Shown here: positions 7,642 through 16,423 of the stretch, one piece after another | Position numbering within the stretch: position 1 is the first letter of the stretch | Layout of the letters: each line of letters begins with the position of its first letter | NCBI RefSeq assembly: GCF_032250955.1 | Contig: NZ_JAVVES010000035.1 | Coordinates: forward strand, 1-26,716 | Source of the DNA: Sulfuriflexus sp032250955 | Lineage (GTDB): Bacteria; Pseudomonadota; Gammaproteobacteria; AKS1 | Direction: 5' to 3' | Length of the DNA: 26,716 bases | Notes under the pieces: model-generated | Database searches by the model: none | Seen by the model: the letters and a program-made list of their open reading frames with translations, nothing else | Told to the model about the DNA's origin: nothing | Made by a program: the position numbers and the translations under genes

Positions 7642-9576
7642 TTACCTGAGTGCTGCAAGCACTTCATCAAACAAGCTGTTCGAGACACTGATCACCTGCG
7701 CGGCTGCCTGGTAGGCCTGTTGCAGCTGCATCAAGCGGGCCGCCTCTTCATCCAGGTTCACACCTGAAACCGACTGGCGCTCGGCCTCGGTTTGTTGCAA
7801 TAACACCCCTTGCGCCTCTTCGGTTATCTGCGCCTGCCGCGTGCGCGTGCCGACATCCGCCACCAGCTCACCGAAGGCACTCTGGAAGGTATTGTTGCCG
7901 CGCACGGTCACAGTACTTTGTAGTTTGGCCAACGACAAACCGTTGCGGTTGTCGCCGATACCGTTCGTGTTATTGGTGATCGTAAACGAGTCACCGCTTG
8001 TCGGGGTGCCGGAAATATTGAAACTGATACCGTCGAACGGGGCCCCCAGTGTGAACTGCTTGCCGTTCTGTTCCGTGGCCGGGTCATAGGCCAGCGTGCC
8101 ACCAGGGCCACCGGACACGAAGAAGCCGGGCACGCCGGCACCGAGGGCATCGGGGTCAAAGACCAGGCTGATATCACCGGCCAATGGATAGGTCGTCGCA
8201 TCCGTAACCGCCGCCAGCTCCAGCCCGGCATTACCGGCATTGGTGGTGGCGCTGCTGCTCCTGATCGGCGCGGCGTGTGCGATCAGTGCCGGGTCCTTGA
8301 TGAAGAGATTGATGTCTCTCGCCGCTGATCGGGTCGGTTGTATCAGGAAACTGTCGCCGGCTGCGGCCCCGGCCGCGGCAGTTATCTGGAAACCATCAAT
8401 AGGTGTCGCGTTCAGCGCCGCCAGCCCACCCGTAAACATAACCTTTTTGTCGTTCAGGCGCGTGACCCGGTAATTGCTGCCGTCATACACCACCTCGTAG
8501 TTACTCGTGGTCAGTTGCCCGGCATCAACCAGGGTCGCGGCCAGCGAGCCGGTGCCGGTATTATTACTGCCGGGAACAGGGGCTATCCCGCCGGCGGCAA
8601 AAAAATCCGTGCCGCCGTTACCGTTATAGTCAATGCCCAGTTTATGCTGTGAGTTAAACGTTTCCGTCAGGCTGGTGGCAATGCGGCCCAACGCATTCAG
8701 GCCGGGGTCAAGCACCTTGTTCCTGAAATCCACCACCGCGCCGATACGCCCGCCCGACAACTGATCGGTTATGTTGACCTGTACCTGGCCCTGCTGGATC
8801 ACGAGGTCATATCGCTCAGGGTCAAACTTGTTCCTGACCGCCTGAATCTCGTTGACGCCGTCACCGACAACCAGCCCCTGGCCACTGCCGACAAACACAC
8901 TCAGGGAACCATCATCCTGCTCTACCGTCTCTACGCGGGTCAGTTCGGCAAGCTCCCGCAATATCTGGTCACGTTCATCGAGCAGGTCATTGGGCTGGAT
9001 GCGACCACCACCCTGGGTACCCAGCACGATGGCGTCATTCACACGGGCGAGCGATGCACCCAGACCGTTGATCTCATTTGCGATGTTGACCAGGTCGCGT
9101 TCGGCATTTTCCGCCAGTTCGCGCAGCCGCGTATCGATGCTGTGAAAACGCTGTGTCAGTGCCTCGGCATCACTCAGCAACACCTGCCGGGCCGGTGTCG
9201 AGGCCGGGTCATCCACGGAATTCTGCAGGGAGTTAAAGAAACCTTGCAGCGCCGGCGAGAGCCCGGCACTTTCATCCGCGAGCAGGTTATCCACCTGCGA
9301 GACCAGACCGAGAAAATGCTCGGTCTGGCTATGGTTCGAGGTGTTGCTCTGCAGGCGATCGACAATGAACTGGTCATAGACACGCGAGACACGATCGACA
9401 GTGGTGCCCGTGCCAAAATAACCGGCACCGGTGAACTCCGGTGTCTGGGTGGCAAAACTGACACGCTGGCGACTAAAGCCCTCGGTCGTGGCATTGGAAA
9501 TATTGTGCCCGACCGTACTCAGCGACCGCTGAAAAGCCAACAGCGCCGAGGTACCGATACCGGTAAGATCAGCCAT
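7642..9576 (-). CDS. flgK: Flagellar hook-associated protein FlgK (HAP1)
   Basis: The first junction ring on the hook. The N terminus has the rod/hook family signature (LSTVGHNISNATTEGFSRQRV, split LSTVGHNISNA and TTEGFSRQRV), and the C terminus has GVNLDEEAARLMQLQQAYQ followed by AQVISVSNSLFDEVLAAL, as in all FlgK. Its 644 residues compare with 547 in E. coli. It is a substrate of the chaperone FlgN, encoded at 20954-21436. GAGGG lies nine bases before the ATG. A possible 18-codon reading frame ends eight bases inside the gene start and could couple its translation. Confidence 0.96.
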   Translation of the reverse strand: MADLTGIGTSALLAFQRSLSTVGHNISNATTEGFSRQRVSFATQTPEFTGAGYFGTGTTVDRVSRVYDQFIVDRLQSNTSNHSQTEHFLGLVSQVDNLLADESAGLSPALQGFFNSLQNSVDDPASTPARQVLLSDAEALTQRFHSIDTRLRELAENAERDLVNIANEINGLGASLARVNDAIVLGTQGGGRIQPNDLLDERDQILRELAELTRVETVEQDDGSLSVFVGSGQGLVVGDGVNEIQAVRNKFDPERYDLVIQQGQVQVNITDQLSGGRIGAVVDFRNKVLDPGLNALGRIATSLTETFNSQHKLGIDYNGNGGTDFFAAGGIAPVPGSNNTGTGSLAATLVDAGQLTTSNYEVVYDGSNYRVTRLNDKKVMFTGGLAALNATPIDGFQITAAAGAAAGDSFLIQPTRSAARDINLFIKDPALIAHAAPIRSSSATTNAGNAGLELAAVTDATTYPLAGDISLVFDPDALGAGVPGFFVSGGPGGTLAYDPATEQNGKQFTLGAPFDGISFNISGTPTSGDSFTITNNTNGIGDNRNGLSLAKLQSTVTVRGNNTFQSAFGELVADVGTRTRQAQITEEAQGVLLQQTEAERQSVSGVNLDEEAARLMQLQQAYQAAAQVISVSNSLFDEVLAALR

Positions 9577-9625
9577 GGTCTGTTGCCCTCTGTTTTTCTT
9601 GCTGCATGTCGTCGATGTTGTTCAT
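9569..9625 (-). other. Possible 18-codon upstream frame overlapping flgK start
   Basis: An ATG at 9623-9625, with AGGGA nine bases upstream, opens a frame of 18 codons (MNNIDDMQQEKQRATDHG) that stops at 9569-9571, inside the second and third codons of flgK (ATG-GCTGA overlap). I do not recognise the peptide. It may be chance, or a leader coupling flgJ to flgK translation. Confidence 0.2.
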
Positions 9626-9654
9626 CTGGCTATTCCCTGTAACGGACTTTCCGC

Positions 9655-10557
9655 TCAAATATTTAGTCTGGCCCGTGCCACTTGCAGTGTTTCGCCCTGC
9701 ATAATGCCCTGAATCTTGCTGGCATAGGCCGGGTCGGTGGCGTAACCACCCTGTTGTAATTGATGCAAATAATTTCCAGCGTCACCCTGGCTCTGCAATG
9801 CGCCGCTGTAGCGCGGGCTGTTCTTCAGGAAATGCACATAATCGGCAAAGCCCGCTTCCAGCGAGTCATAGGCGCGGAAACTGGCGCGCTCCTTCTGCAC
9901 CACACCATCGCGGTACTCGGTGGTCTGAATCGACACGCGCTCGCCATCCCAGCGCTGATCGGCCTTGATGCCGAAGAGGTTGTGACTGGGACGGCCATCA
10001 GCCTGGCTCATGGTGTATTTGCCCCAGCCGGTTTCCAGCGCCGCCTGTGAAACCAGTGTTTCTGCATTGATCCCCAGTTCGCGGGCGGCCTTTTCAGCAT
10101 GCGGCCAGATCGTCGCCACAAACTCCTCCGGGGAGGCAAAGCCCGCCTGCTTCGCAGTCGCCGCCGTAGCCGTTAGCGGTTCAACGCTCCGGTTAACCTG
10201 CGGTGCGGTAAAGGCAAACGACTTGAACGGGTTGCCGTCACCCGGCTGACCCGGTGCCTGTCCGCCGAGCTGACGTTCAATCAGTTGCGAGATGCCGAGG
10301 CTGCCGGTCGAGGACAGGTTCAGGGCCAGTTGCTGGTCAAACATCTTGCGGTAATTGTCTGATGCCGAGCTGTCAAACAGCGGGTCACCAAAACTCGCCT
10401 CGCGCATTTGCTTGAGCATCATGTTCAGGAAGATGGCCTCAAACTGTTTGGCGGCCGCCTTCAATGCCCCTTGCTCGTCGCCACCATTGGCGCGCGCGCG
10501 CAGCCCGTTCAGGCTACCGAGATCATTGAATACCGCTGTGGTGTCGGTTGTGTTCAT
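9655..10557 (-). CDS. flgJ: Flagellar rod-cap protein and peptidoglycan hydrolase FlgJ
   Basis: A two-domain protein that opens the peptidoglycan for the rod. Residues about 30-95 are the rod-binding domain (AAKQFEAIFLNMMLKQMREA). Residues about 140-295 are the glucosaminidase domain, with the catalytic glutamate most likely E175 in QAALETGWGKY and the conserved NLFGIK at 193-198. The dual-domain form is typical of beta- and gammaproteobacteria. Length is 300 residues (Salmonella 316). No signal peptide is seen, consistent with export through the flagellar channel. AAGGGA before the ATG overlaps the flgI stop region, so the two are tightly linked. Confidence 0.96.
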   Translation of the reverse strand: MNTTDTTAVFNDLGSLNGLRARANGGDEQGALKAAAKQFEAIFLNMMLKQMREASFGDPLFDSSASDNYRKMFDQQLALNLSSTGSLGISQLIERQLGGQAPGQPGDGNPFKSFAFTAPQVNRSVEPLTATAATAKQAGFASPEEFVATIWPHAEKAARELGINAETLVSQAALETGWGKYTMSQADGRPSHNLFGIKADQRWDGERVSIQTTEYRDGVVQKERASFRAYDSLEAGFADYVHFLKNSPRYSGALQSQGDAGNYLHQLQQGGYATDPAYASKIQGIMQGETLQVARARLNI

Positions 10558-10568
10558 GTTGCCATCCC

Positions 10569-11678
10569 TTAAATGATGATCAACTCGGCGCTCAGTGAGC
10601 CGGCCTGTTTCAGGGCTTCGAGGATAGCCACCAGGTCCCCCGGTGCGGCACCGACCTGGTTGACGGCACGCACGATCTCGTCGAGCGAGACGCCCGGGTC
10701 AAACAGGAACATCTTGTTGTCTGCCTCGGTAATGGCAATGTCTGCCTGGGGGACAACCACGGTCTGGCCGGTCTCGGCAAACGGTGCTGGCTGGCTGACA
10801 ATCGGGTTGGCGCTGATGGTAACCACCAGCGAGCCATGCGAAACCGCGGCAGGCTTAACCCGCACGTTCTGGCCGATAACGACCGTACCGGTACGAGAAT
10901 TCACAATCACCCTGGCCGCTGCGTCGCCGGTGGTGACTTCAAGGTTTTCCAGTACGGAGACAAAGGCCACGCGCTGCGCGAGAGTCCGCGGGGCATTCAC
11001 CTGGATTGATGTGCCATCCAGTGCCCTCGCGGTACCCAGGCCCATGGTCTGGTTGATCGCGTGCGCGGTGTGGTTGGCCGTCGTAAAATCGGCGGTGTGC
11101 AGGTTCAGGACAATGCCATCACCGTTGCCGAACGGGTTGCCCACCACCCGCTCCACGCTGGCACCGTTCGGGATCCGCCCCGCACTCGGTACGTTCACGG
11201 TGACACTGGAACCATCGGCGGCAGCACCAAAGCCACTGACGACGAGATTCCCCTGGGCCACGGCATAGACCTGGCCATCGGCACCTTTCAGCGGGCTCAT
11301 GAGCAGGCTGCCACCGCGCAGGCTCTTGGCATTACCTATCGAGGATACTGTCACGTCGATGGTCTGCCCCACCTTGGCAAAGGCCGGCAGCTCGGCATGA
11401 ATCGAGACGGCGGCAATGTTCTTCAACTGCGGGTTGCTGCCGGGCGGCAAGGCTATGCCGTTCTGGGCCAACATGTTTTTCAGGCTTTGCACGGTAAACG
11501 GGGTCTGGCTGGTCTGGTCGCCACTGCCGTCGAGGCCGACGACAATGCCGTAACCGACCAGCTGGTTGCTACGCACCCCGGCAACCGAGGCTATGTCCTT
11601 GATTCGTTCGGCATTCACACCATTGGCCAGCGCGAGCAGGCCCAGGGCTATCAAACATGAACTCAGCAGATTTTTCAT
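10569..11678 (-). CDS. flgI: Flagellar P-ring protein FlgI
   Basis: Forms the periplasmic P-ring bushing around the rod. The start at 11678 gives a Sec signal peptide (MKNLLSSCLIALGLLALA, cleavage likely after NGVNA) and a mature protein beginning ERIKDIASVAGVRSNQLVGYG, the FlgI signature (ERIKDIASV; RSNQLVGYGIVVGLDG). A start at 11687 (three codons longer) is possible; GGGA lies eight bases before the shorter one. The open frame continues upstream to 11939, but that part overlaps flgH and the sigma-54 promoter, so it is not coding here. Length is 369 residues (E. coli 365). The chaperone for P-ring assembly, FlgA, is encoded at 19787-20530. Confidence 0.96.
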   Translation of the reverse strand: MKNLLSSCLIALGLLALANGVNAERIKDIASVAGVRSNQLVGYGIVVGLDGSGDQTSQTPFTVQSLKNMLAQNGIALPPGSNPQLKNIAAVSIHAELPAFAKVGQTIDVTVSSIGNAKSLRGGSLLMSPLKGADGQVYAVAQGNLVVSGFGAAADGSSVTVNVPSAGRIPNGASVERVVGNPFGNGDGIVLNLHTADFTTANHTAHAINQTMGLGTARALDGTSIQVNAPRTLAQRVAFVSVLENLEVTTGDAAARVIVNSRTGTVVIGQNVRVKPAAVSHGSLVVTISANPIVSQPAPFAETGQTVVVPQADIAITEADNKMFLFDPGVSLDEIVRAVNQVGAAPGDLVAILEALKQAGSLSAELIII

Positions 11679-11735
11679 TTTATTCATCCCGTTTCGGGCC
11701 GGGCACCGACCCTGCGTTGTCTCTACAGCAGACTT

Positions 11736-11751
11736 TGCAAGGTCAGTGCCA
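11736..11751 (-). promoter_or_regulatory. Sigma-54 promoter for flgIJKL
   Basis: On the minus strand TGGCAC, five bases, TTGCA: a perfect match to the RpoN consensus, with GG and GC 10 bases apart. It sits in the 82-base flgH-flgI gap. The expected start is near 11724, giving a leader of about 40 bases. It implies that flgIJKL can be transcribed independently of flgB-H. An enhancer-binding protein of the FleQ/FlrA type would be required; its gene is not in the window. Confidence 0.85.
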
Positions 11752-11760
11752 ACTATGGGA

Positions 11761-12480
11761 TTAGAAGGGGAACAGGGCGCTGACAAAGAAGCGGGCCAGC
11801 CAACCGATCTTGTTACCGTCGGCCACGGCCCCGGAACCGGTATAGGTGATCTGGGCATCCGCCACCTGGGTTGAAGGCACCGTGTTGTCCGGGCGGATAT
11901 CCACCGGGCGAACAATGCCGGAGAGCCGGACATACTCATGCCCCTGGTTCAGGCTGGTGACCTTTTCGCCACGCACCACGAGGTAACCGTTTGGCAGGAC
12001 CTCGGCCACGGTTACGGTGACACTGCCGCTCAGGGTATTGCTCTGGCTGCTGGCGCCATCGCCCTCGAACTCGTTACTCGACTCGAGGCCGAAGCCGAGG
12101 TTGTTACCCGTATTACTGGCTAACGGCAGGATGCCTGGCGTATTAAACTGCGGCGAACTGCCGAGCAGGGTCGGGTTGGTCACGCTCGTGTCGGTGCTCT
12201 TGCTGACACTGGTCGCGGCCTGCTTGCTCGCATTGGTGCTCTCGACGAGGTTAATCGTCAACAGGTCGCCAACGCGCCGCGCGCGACTGTCTTCAAACAG
12301 GCGAACATCATAGCCGGCCTGGTAGATAGAACCATTGCTGCTCTGCACGGGTGGCAGTGCCACCGGCCGAACTGCCGCATAAGCCGGATCGCGCTCCGGC
12401 AAACTTTGGCAGGCGGCCAGTGACATGACACACACACACAACAACACAACTCTTGAAATCATATTGGTAACGGTATTCAT
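11761..12480 (-). CDS. flgH: Flagellar L-ring lipoprotein FlgH
   Basis: Forms the outer-membrane L-ring. The N terminus is a lipoprotein signal peptide with a clear lipobox LAAC (residues 21-24), so C24 is the expected lipidated cysteine. The body has the FlgH pattern GSIYQAGYDVRLFEDSRARRVGDLL and ends GWLARFFVSALFPF. Length is 239 residues (E. coli 232). GGAGG lies about six bases before the ATG. The signal-peptide codons contain a run of 6.5 CA/TG dinucleotides (12428-12440) encoding alternating Val and Cys. Confidence 0.96.
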   Translation of the reverse strand: MNTVTNMISRVVLLCVCVMSLAACQSLPERDPAYAAVRPVALPPVQSSNGSIYQAGYDVRLFEDSRARRVGDLLTINLVESTNASKQAATSVSKSTDTSVTNPTLLGSSPQFNTPGILPLASNTGNNLGFGLESSNEFEGDGASSQSNTLSGSVTVTVAEVLPNGYLVVRGEKVTSLNQGHEYVRLSGIVRPVDIRPDNTVPSTQVADAQITYTGSGAVADGNKIGWLARFFVSALFPF

Positions 12481-12513
12481 ATTTGCCTCCCGGGCCGGTG
12501 CAATACCCTGGCC

Positions 12514-13299
12514 TTAGAGATTATTGGAAACGTATTGCAGCATCTGGTCGGCGGTCGAGATACTGCGTGAATTCATTTCATAGACACGCTGGGTCTCGAT
12601 CATGTTGACCAGTTCTTCAACCACGTTGACGTTTGAACTTTCCAGGGAACCCTGTAACAGTGAACCCAGGCCATTCAGGCCGGGGTTACCGGTCTGCGCG
12701 GCACCACTGGAACCGGTCTCGGAAAACAGGTTGTCACCGAGAGGCTGCAGGCCGGCGGCGTTGATAAAAGAGGCCAGCTGTATGTTGCCGACCTGGGTTG
12801 CCGCCGCCGTTCCGGACTGTTGTACGGAGACTGTGCCGTCGCTACCGATAGTGATACTGGTGGCGTCTTGCGGGATCGTTATGGCCGGCTGGATACTCTC
12901 GCCGTTTGCGGTCACCAGCTGCCCGGTTGAGTCCACTTGCAGGGCGCCATTACGGGTATAGGCCTGGGTACCATCGGGACGCAGCACCTGCAGGAAACCG
13001 TCACCCTGGATCGCGACATCCAGTGCATTTTCGGTTTGTTGAATGTTCCCCTGCGTGTGGATCTTTTGCGTGGCCACTGTGCGCACACCGGTACCGAGAT
13101 TCAGGCCAGTGGGTAACTGCGTGTCCTGGGTGCTTGAGGCACCGGACTGACGGATATTCTGAAACAACAGGTCGGCAAAAAGGGCGCGATCCTTTTTGAA
13201 ACCGGCGTTATTGGCGTTGGCGAGGTTGTTGGAAATAACCCCGAGACGGGTCTGCTGTGCTTCAAGCCCGGTTTTTGCTATCCAGAGTGCTGGGTTCAT
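12514..13299 (-). CDS. flgG: Flagellar distal rod protein FlgG
   Basis: Builds the distal rod inside the P- and L-rings. The N terminus (LWIAKTGLEAQQTRLGVISNNLANANNAGFKKDRALF; key blocks TGLEAQQTRLGVISNNLAN and GFKKDRA) and C terminus (LVNMIETQRVYEMNSRSIST, then DQMLQYVSNNL) are diagnostic. Length is 261 residues, nearly identical to the usual 260. AAGGA lies eight bases before the ATG. A 48-base gap separates it from flgF; I see no promoter there. Confidence 0.98.
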   Translation of the reverse strand: MNPALWIAKTGLEAQQTRLGVISNNLANANNAGFKKDRALFADLLFQNIRQSGASSTQDTQLPTGLNLGTGVRTVATQKIHTQGNIQQTENALDVAIQGDGFLQVLRPDGTQAYTRNGALQVDSTGQLVTANGESIQPAITIPQDATSITIGSDGTVSVQQSGTAAATQVGNIQLASFINAAGLQPLGDNLFSETGSSGAAQTGNPGLNGLGSLLQGSLESSNVNVVEELVNMIETQRVYEMNSRSISTADQMLQYVSNNL

Positions 13300-13347
13300 G
13301 ATTCTATCCTTTGCTGTGTGTGTTTCTTGCTACGTTGTGTTGACGAC

Positions 13348-14091
13348 TTAATTAATGCGCATCAGTTGTGCTGATGCCGCATCATTTTCCTGTGCGGTAG
13401 ACATCATCTTGACCTGCATCTCGAACTGGCGGGCCAGGGTAATCATGTTTACCAGCGATTCGACGGCATTGACGTTACTGCCTTCAAGCATGCCGTTAAC
13501 CAGTGTCACATTGGCATCAGGAATAACAGGCGTACCTTCCTCGACACGCATCAGGCCATCACGGCCCTTGTACATTTTGTCGGTGTCGGGATTCACCAGT
13601 TGAATACGGTTCACATTGGCAATGGTCGAAGCCTCTTGCCCGAGGGCCCGCAGCGAGATCGTGCCGTCATCGCCGATGTCGAGTTTTTCAAACGGCGGCA
13701 AGGCCACCGGTCCCCCATCGGCACCGATCACGGGATGACCGGCGCCAGTGAGCAGTTGCCCGACCTCGCTCACCTGCAGGTTACCGGCACGCGTATAGGC
13801 ATGACTGCCATCGGCAGCCTGCACGGCGATCCAGCCCTGCCCCTTGATGGCAACATCCAGTGAGCGACCTGTTGTCTGCAATGAGCCCGAAGTGAAGTCC
13901 ACGCCCTGTCCTTCATCAACGGTATAGACGCGGCTGTTATGGCCGGGGCCGTTCAGTGGCAGGCTGCGGAAGGCTTCAAGGTCAGCACGAAAACCGTTGG
14001 TGCTGACATTCGCGAGATTGTTGCTGTTCACCGCCTGTGCCCGGGTTACCTGGCTGGCGCCGGTCATTGCGATGTATAGCATTCTATCCAT
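13348..14091 (-). CDS. flgF: Flagellar proximal rod protein FlgF
   Basis: One of the proximal rod subunits. It has the N-terminal rod signature with the FlgF flavour (MDRMLYIAMTGASQVTRAQ, then NNLANVSTNGFRADLEAFRS) and the C-terminal SLVNMITLARQFEMQVKMMS. Length is 247 residues (E. coli 251). GGGAG lies six bases before the ATG, and the start is 25 bases after flgE, so the two are in one transcript. Confidence 0.96.
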   Translation of the reverse strand: MDRMLYIAMTGASQVTRAQAVNSNNLANVSTNGFRADLEAFRSLPLNGPGHNSRVYTVDEGQGVDFTSGSLQTTGRSLDVAIKGQGWIAVQAADGSHAYTRAGNLQVSEVGQLLTGAGHPVIGADGGPVALPPFEKLDIGDDGTISLRALGQEASTIANVNRIQLVNPDTDKMYKGRDGLMRVEEGTPVIPDANVTLVNGMLEGSNVNAVESLVNMITLARQFEMQVKMMSTAQENDAASAQLMRIN

Positions 14092-14116
14092 GAGGAACTC
14101 CCGTCAGTCTCTATCG

Positions 14117-15700
14117 TTAGCGGATATTGATAATGGTCTGGGTAATCGTATCGGCCGTAGTGATGACCTGTGCGTTGGCCTGGAAGTTACGCTGCGCGGT
14201 AATCATGCCCACCAGTTGCTCAGTCAGGTCCACATTCGAACCCTCCAGGGCGCCGGACTGAATGACCCCGAGACTACCGGAACCCGGCGCACTCACCAGC
14301 GCCGCCCCGGACTCGAAACTCTCTGCCCAGGCCGTATCCCCCAACTGACGCAGCCCTTGCGGGTTGGCGAAGTTGGCGAGTGCGACCTGGCCGATGGTGC
14401 GTGACTGACCATTGGTGAAACGCGAGGTAATCACGCCGGTATCGGCAATGTCGATGCCGCTCAGACGACCCGTGGTGAAACCATCCTGCACCAGCGAATT
14501 AACACTGAAGTTAGAGCCGTACTGGGTGGCATCTGCATAGTCGAGCGTGAGCGCCATGTTGGCGGCGCCACCACCGGGTGCGAAAGGCGTGACGGTAACC
14601 TGTGAAGGTGCCGTTGGCGTGGTAATGGTGCCTTGTGGCGAGAAGGCCAGGGTGGTCGGGCCGTCTACCTGGGAACCGTCGACAAACAGGTAAGTCTCCC
14701 ATTGGTTCGGTGTCGGGGTCTTGCGGTAGTAAGTCGTCGCCAGGTGTGATGTACCGAGCGAATCAAAGATCGTTAACGAGGTCGAGCTGTTATAGGTGTT
14801 GGCATTGGTTGCATCAAACGGCCCCTGCGCCTGGGTGCTGGATGCGGTGACGTTGGAAGCTGCAGCCGCAACCGTTTGTGAGGTAATACCCGTCGTATCG
14901 ATCGTAACCGGAGCTACCGGCTGCGCACCCGTACCATCCGGGTCCCAGCTAAGTGTTGTGGTATCGGTACCAATGGTGACGGCATTGTTAATGGTTGCAG
15001 GAACCGTTGATGCGCCACCCGGCAATAACTCCACGTCCCAGTCAGCGCCCACGCCAGTATAAGTGAAACGGACCTGCGAACCTGGAACGGCGGTACCATT
15101 ATTATCGTAAATGACAAACGGTGCCGTGGTCACCGGGCTGTCATTAGTGTCTAACGTCGTACCACCGAGGGTAATATCGCTGGTCGTGGCCGCGGCCGGG
15201 ATAGGTGCAGAGGCATCAAGGTTGATACCCAGATCAACGAGGCTGGTCGCCTGCGGGGCAATATCAGACGTATCCAGCTGCAGGTCACCCTGGGCGCCGG
15301 TAATGTTACCGGCACTGTCAGCCTGGAATACCGTCAGACGGCTGCCGGCGTTACTCACCACAAAGCCTTCACGGTCGACACCGAACTGGCCGGCACGTGT
15401 ATATGAGTTAATGCCGCCGTCGTTAACAATGAAGAACCCCTGCCCGCTCACCGCCAGGTCAAGGTTGTTATCTGTGAAACCGATATTGCCCTGCGAGAAC
15501 TGTTGCGAAACAGAGGCTACGCGCACACCGCTGCCAATGGCATTGGATGCGACGCCGAGGTTACTGGTGGCGAAGATGTCGGCAAATTCGGCACGTGCCT
15601 TCTTAAACCCGGTAGTGGCCGAGTTGGCGACGTTGTTGCCGATGACTCGCAGTTCGGCTGATGCGGCATTGAGTCCACTAAGTGCTGTACGAAATGGCAT
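14117..15700 (-). CDS. flgE: Flagellar hook protein FlgE
   Basis: The hook subunit. The N terminus (MPFRTALSGLNAASAELRVI, then GNNVANSATTGFKKARAEFAD) and C terminus (SNVDLTEQLVGMITAQRNFQ, then ANAQVITTADTITQTIINI) are canonical. At 527 residues it is longer than the 402-403 of enteric FlgE; the extra length is in the surface domains, where Thr/Ala/Asn are frequent. AGGAG lies seven bases before the ATG. It directly follows flgD, the hook scaffold gene. Confidence 0.97.
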   Translation of the reverse strand: MPFRTALSGLNAASAELRVIGNNVANSATTGFKKARAEFADIFATSNLGVASNAIGSGVRVASVSQQFSQGNIGFTDNNLDLAVSGQGFFIVNDGGINSYTRAGQFGVDREGFVVSNAGSRLTVFQADSAGNITGAQGDLQLDTSDIAPQATSLVDLGINLDASAPIPAAATTSDITLGGTTLDTNDSPVTTAPFVIYDNNGTAVPGSQVRFTYTGVGADWDVELLPGGASTVPATINNAVTIGTDTTTLSWDPDGTGAQPVAPVTIDTTGITSQTVAAAASNVTASSTQAQGPFDATNANTYNSSTSLTIFDSLGTSHLATTYYRKTPTPNQWETYLFVDGSQVDGPTTLAFSPQGTITTPTAPSQVTVTPFAPGGGAANMALTLDYADATQYGSNFSVNSLVQDGFTTGRLSGIDIADTGVITSRFTNGQSRTIGQVALANFANPQGLRQLGDTAWAESFESGAALVSAPGSGSLGVIQSGALEGSNVDLTEQLVGMITAQRNFQANAQVITTADTITQTIINIR

Positions 15701-15726
15701 GGTATTCTCCTGTTAGTACCGCTGAC

Positions 15727-16410
15727 TCAGCGGATTTCCTCTACCTGGTTAAAGTCAGTCGCACCCAGTGCGGACAAATTCAGAACGGTGCCCTCACCCG
15801 GACGGCCTAAGATGACACTCTCCACGTTATCCTTGACGAGGGTGCCGAGGGCGACATCCTCTCCATCGATTTTGGCACTGGCAACAATTCGATAGGCGCC
15901 GGCCGGTGCCGGGTTGCCGTTGTCAGCCAGACCGTTCCAACTGAATTCGACAATGCCCTGCTGCTGCGGCCCGAGCTGCAAGTCACGAACCAGTTCGCCG
16001 GCGCGGTTGTAAAACTCTACCTTGACTTCACTGCTGTCACCTGGCACACCAACCGCACCGCTCAGTGAACCGCCTGCCGGCAAGACCCCGACGTCGCTGT
16101 TGACCATTACCGAACGCCCGACCAGGGCCGAGGCTTGCAAGGCCTGGTTGGAACTCAATGAACCGGAGAGAGATGAAAAGGAATCCTGTAAATCCTGGAT
16201 GCCGTTGACGGTGCTGAACTGCGCAATCTGGGACAGGAACTCACCGTTTTCCATCGGCTTGAACGGGTCCTGGTTACGCACCTGCGCCACCATCAACTCG
16301 AGGAACTGTTCCTGTCCCAGCTCCTTGTCCTCGGCGTTTGCCTTGTTGGCATTGTCGCGGTTACTGGCGATGCCGAGACTTTGCAGTGCGTCTGTATTAA
16401 TTGTACTCAT
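15727..16410 (-). CDS. flgD: Flagellar hook scaffolding protein FlgD
   Basis: Caps the growing hook and assists FlgE assembly. The N-terminal part has the family hallmark FLELMVAQVRNQDPFKPMEN, followed by GEFLSQIAQFSTVNGIQDL. The C-terminal half (about residues 110-205) is the FlgD Ig-like/tudor region with VEFSWNGLADNGNPAPAGAY. Length is 227 residues (E. coli 231). AAGGAG lies nine bases before the ATG. Confidence 0.97.
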   Translation of the reverse strand: MSTINTDALQSLGIASNRDNANKANAEDKELGQEQFLELMVAQVRNQDPFKPMENGEFLSQIAQFSTVNGIQDLQDSFSSLSGSLSSNQALQASALVGRSVMVNSDVGVLPAGGSLSGAVGVPGDSSEVKVEFYNRAGELVRDLQLGPQQQGIVEFSWNGLADNGNPAPAGAYRIVASAKIDGEDVALGTLVKDNVESVILGRPGEGTVLNLSALGATDFNQVEEIR

Positions 16411-16423
16411 CGTTTGTTACTCC

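Noticed and set aside
11688..11939. N-terminal extension of the flgI reading frame
   Set aside because: It overlaps flgH and the sigma-54 promoter, is rich in Pro/Arg/Ser, and the true signal peptide starts at 11678 or 11687.
12499..12514. Sigma-54-like site before flgH (AGGCCA-N5-TTGCA)
   Set aside because: The GG and GC spacing fits, but the -24 box is poor and the predicted start would fall inside or after the flgH ribosome site.
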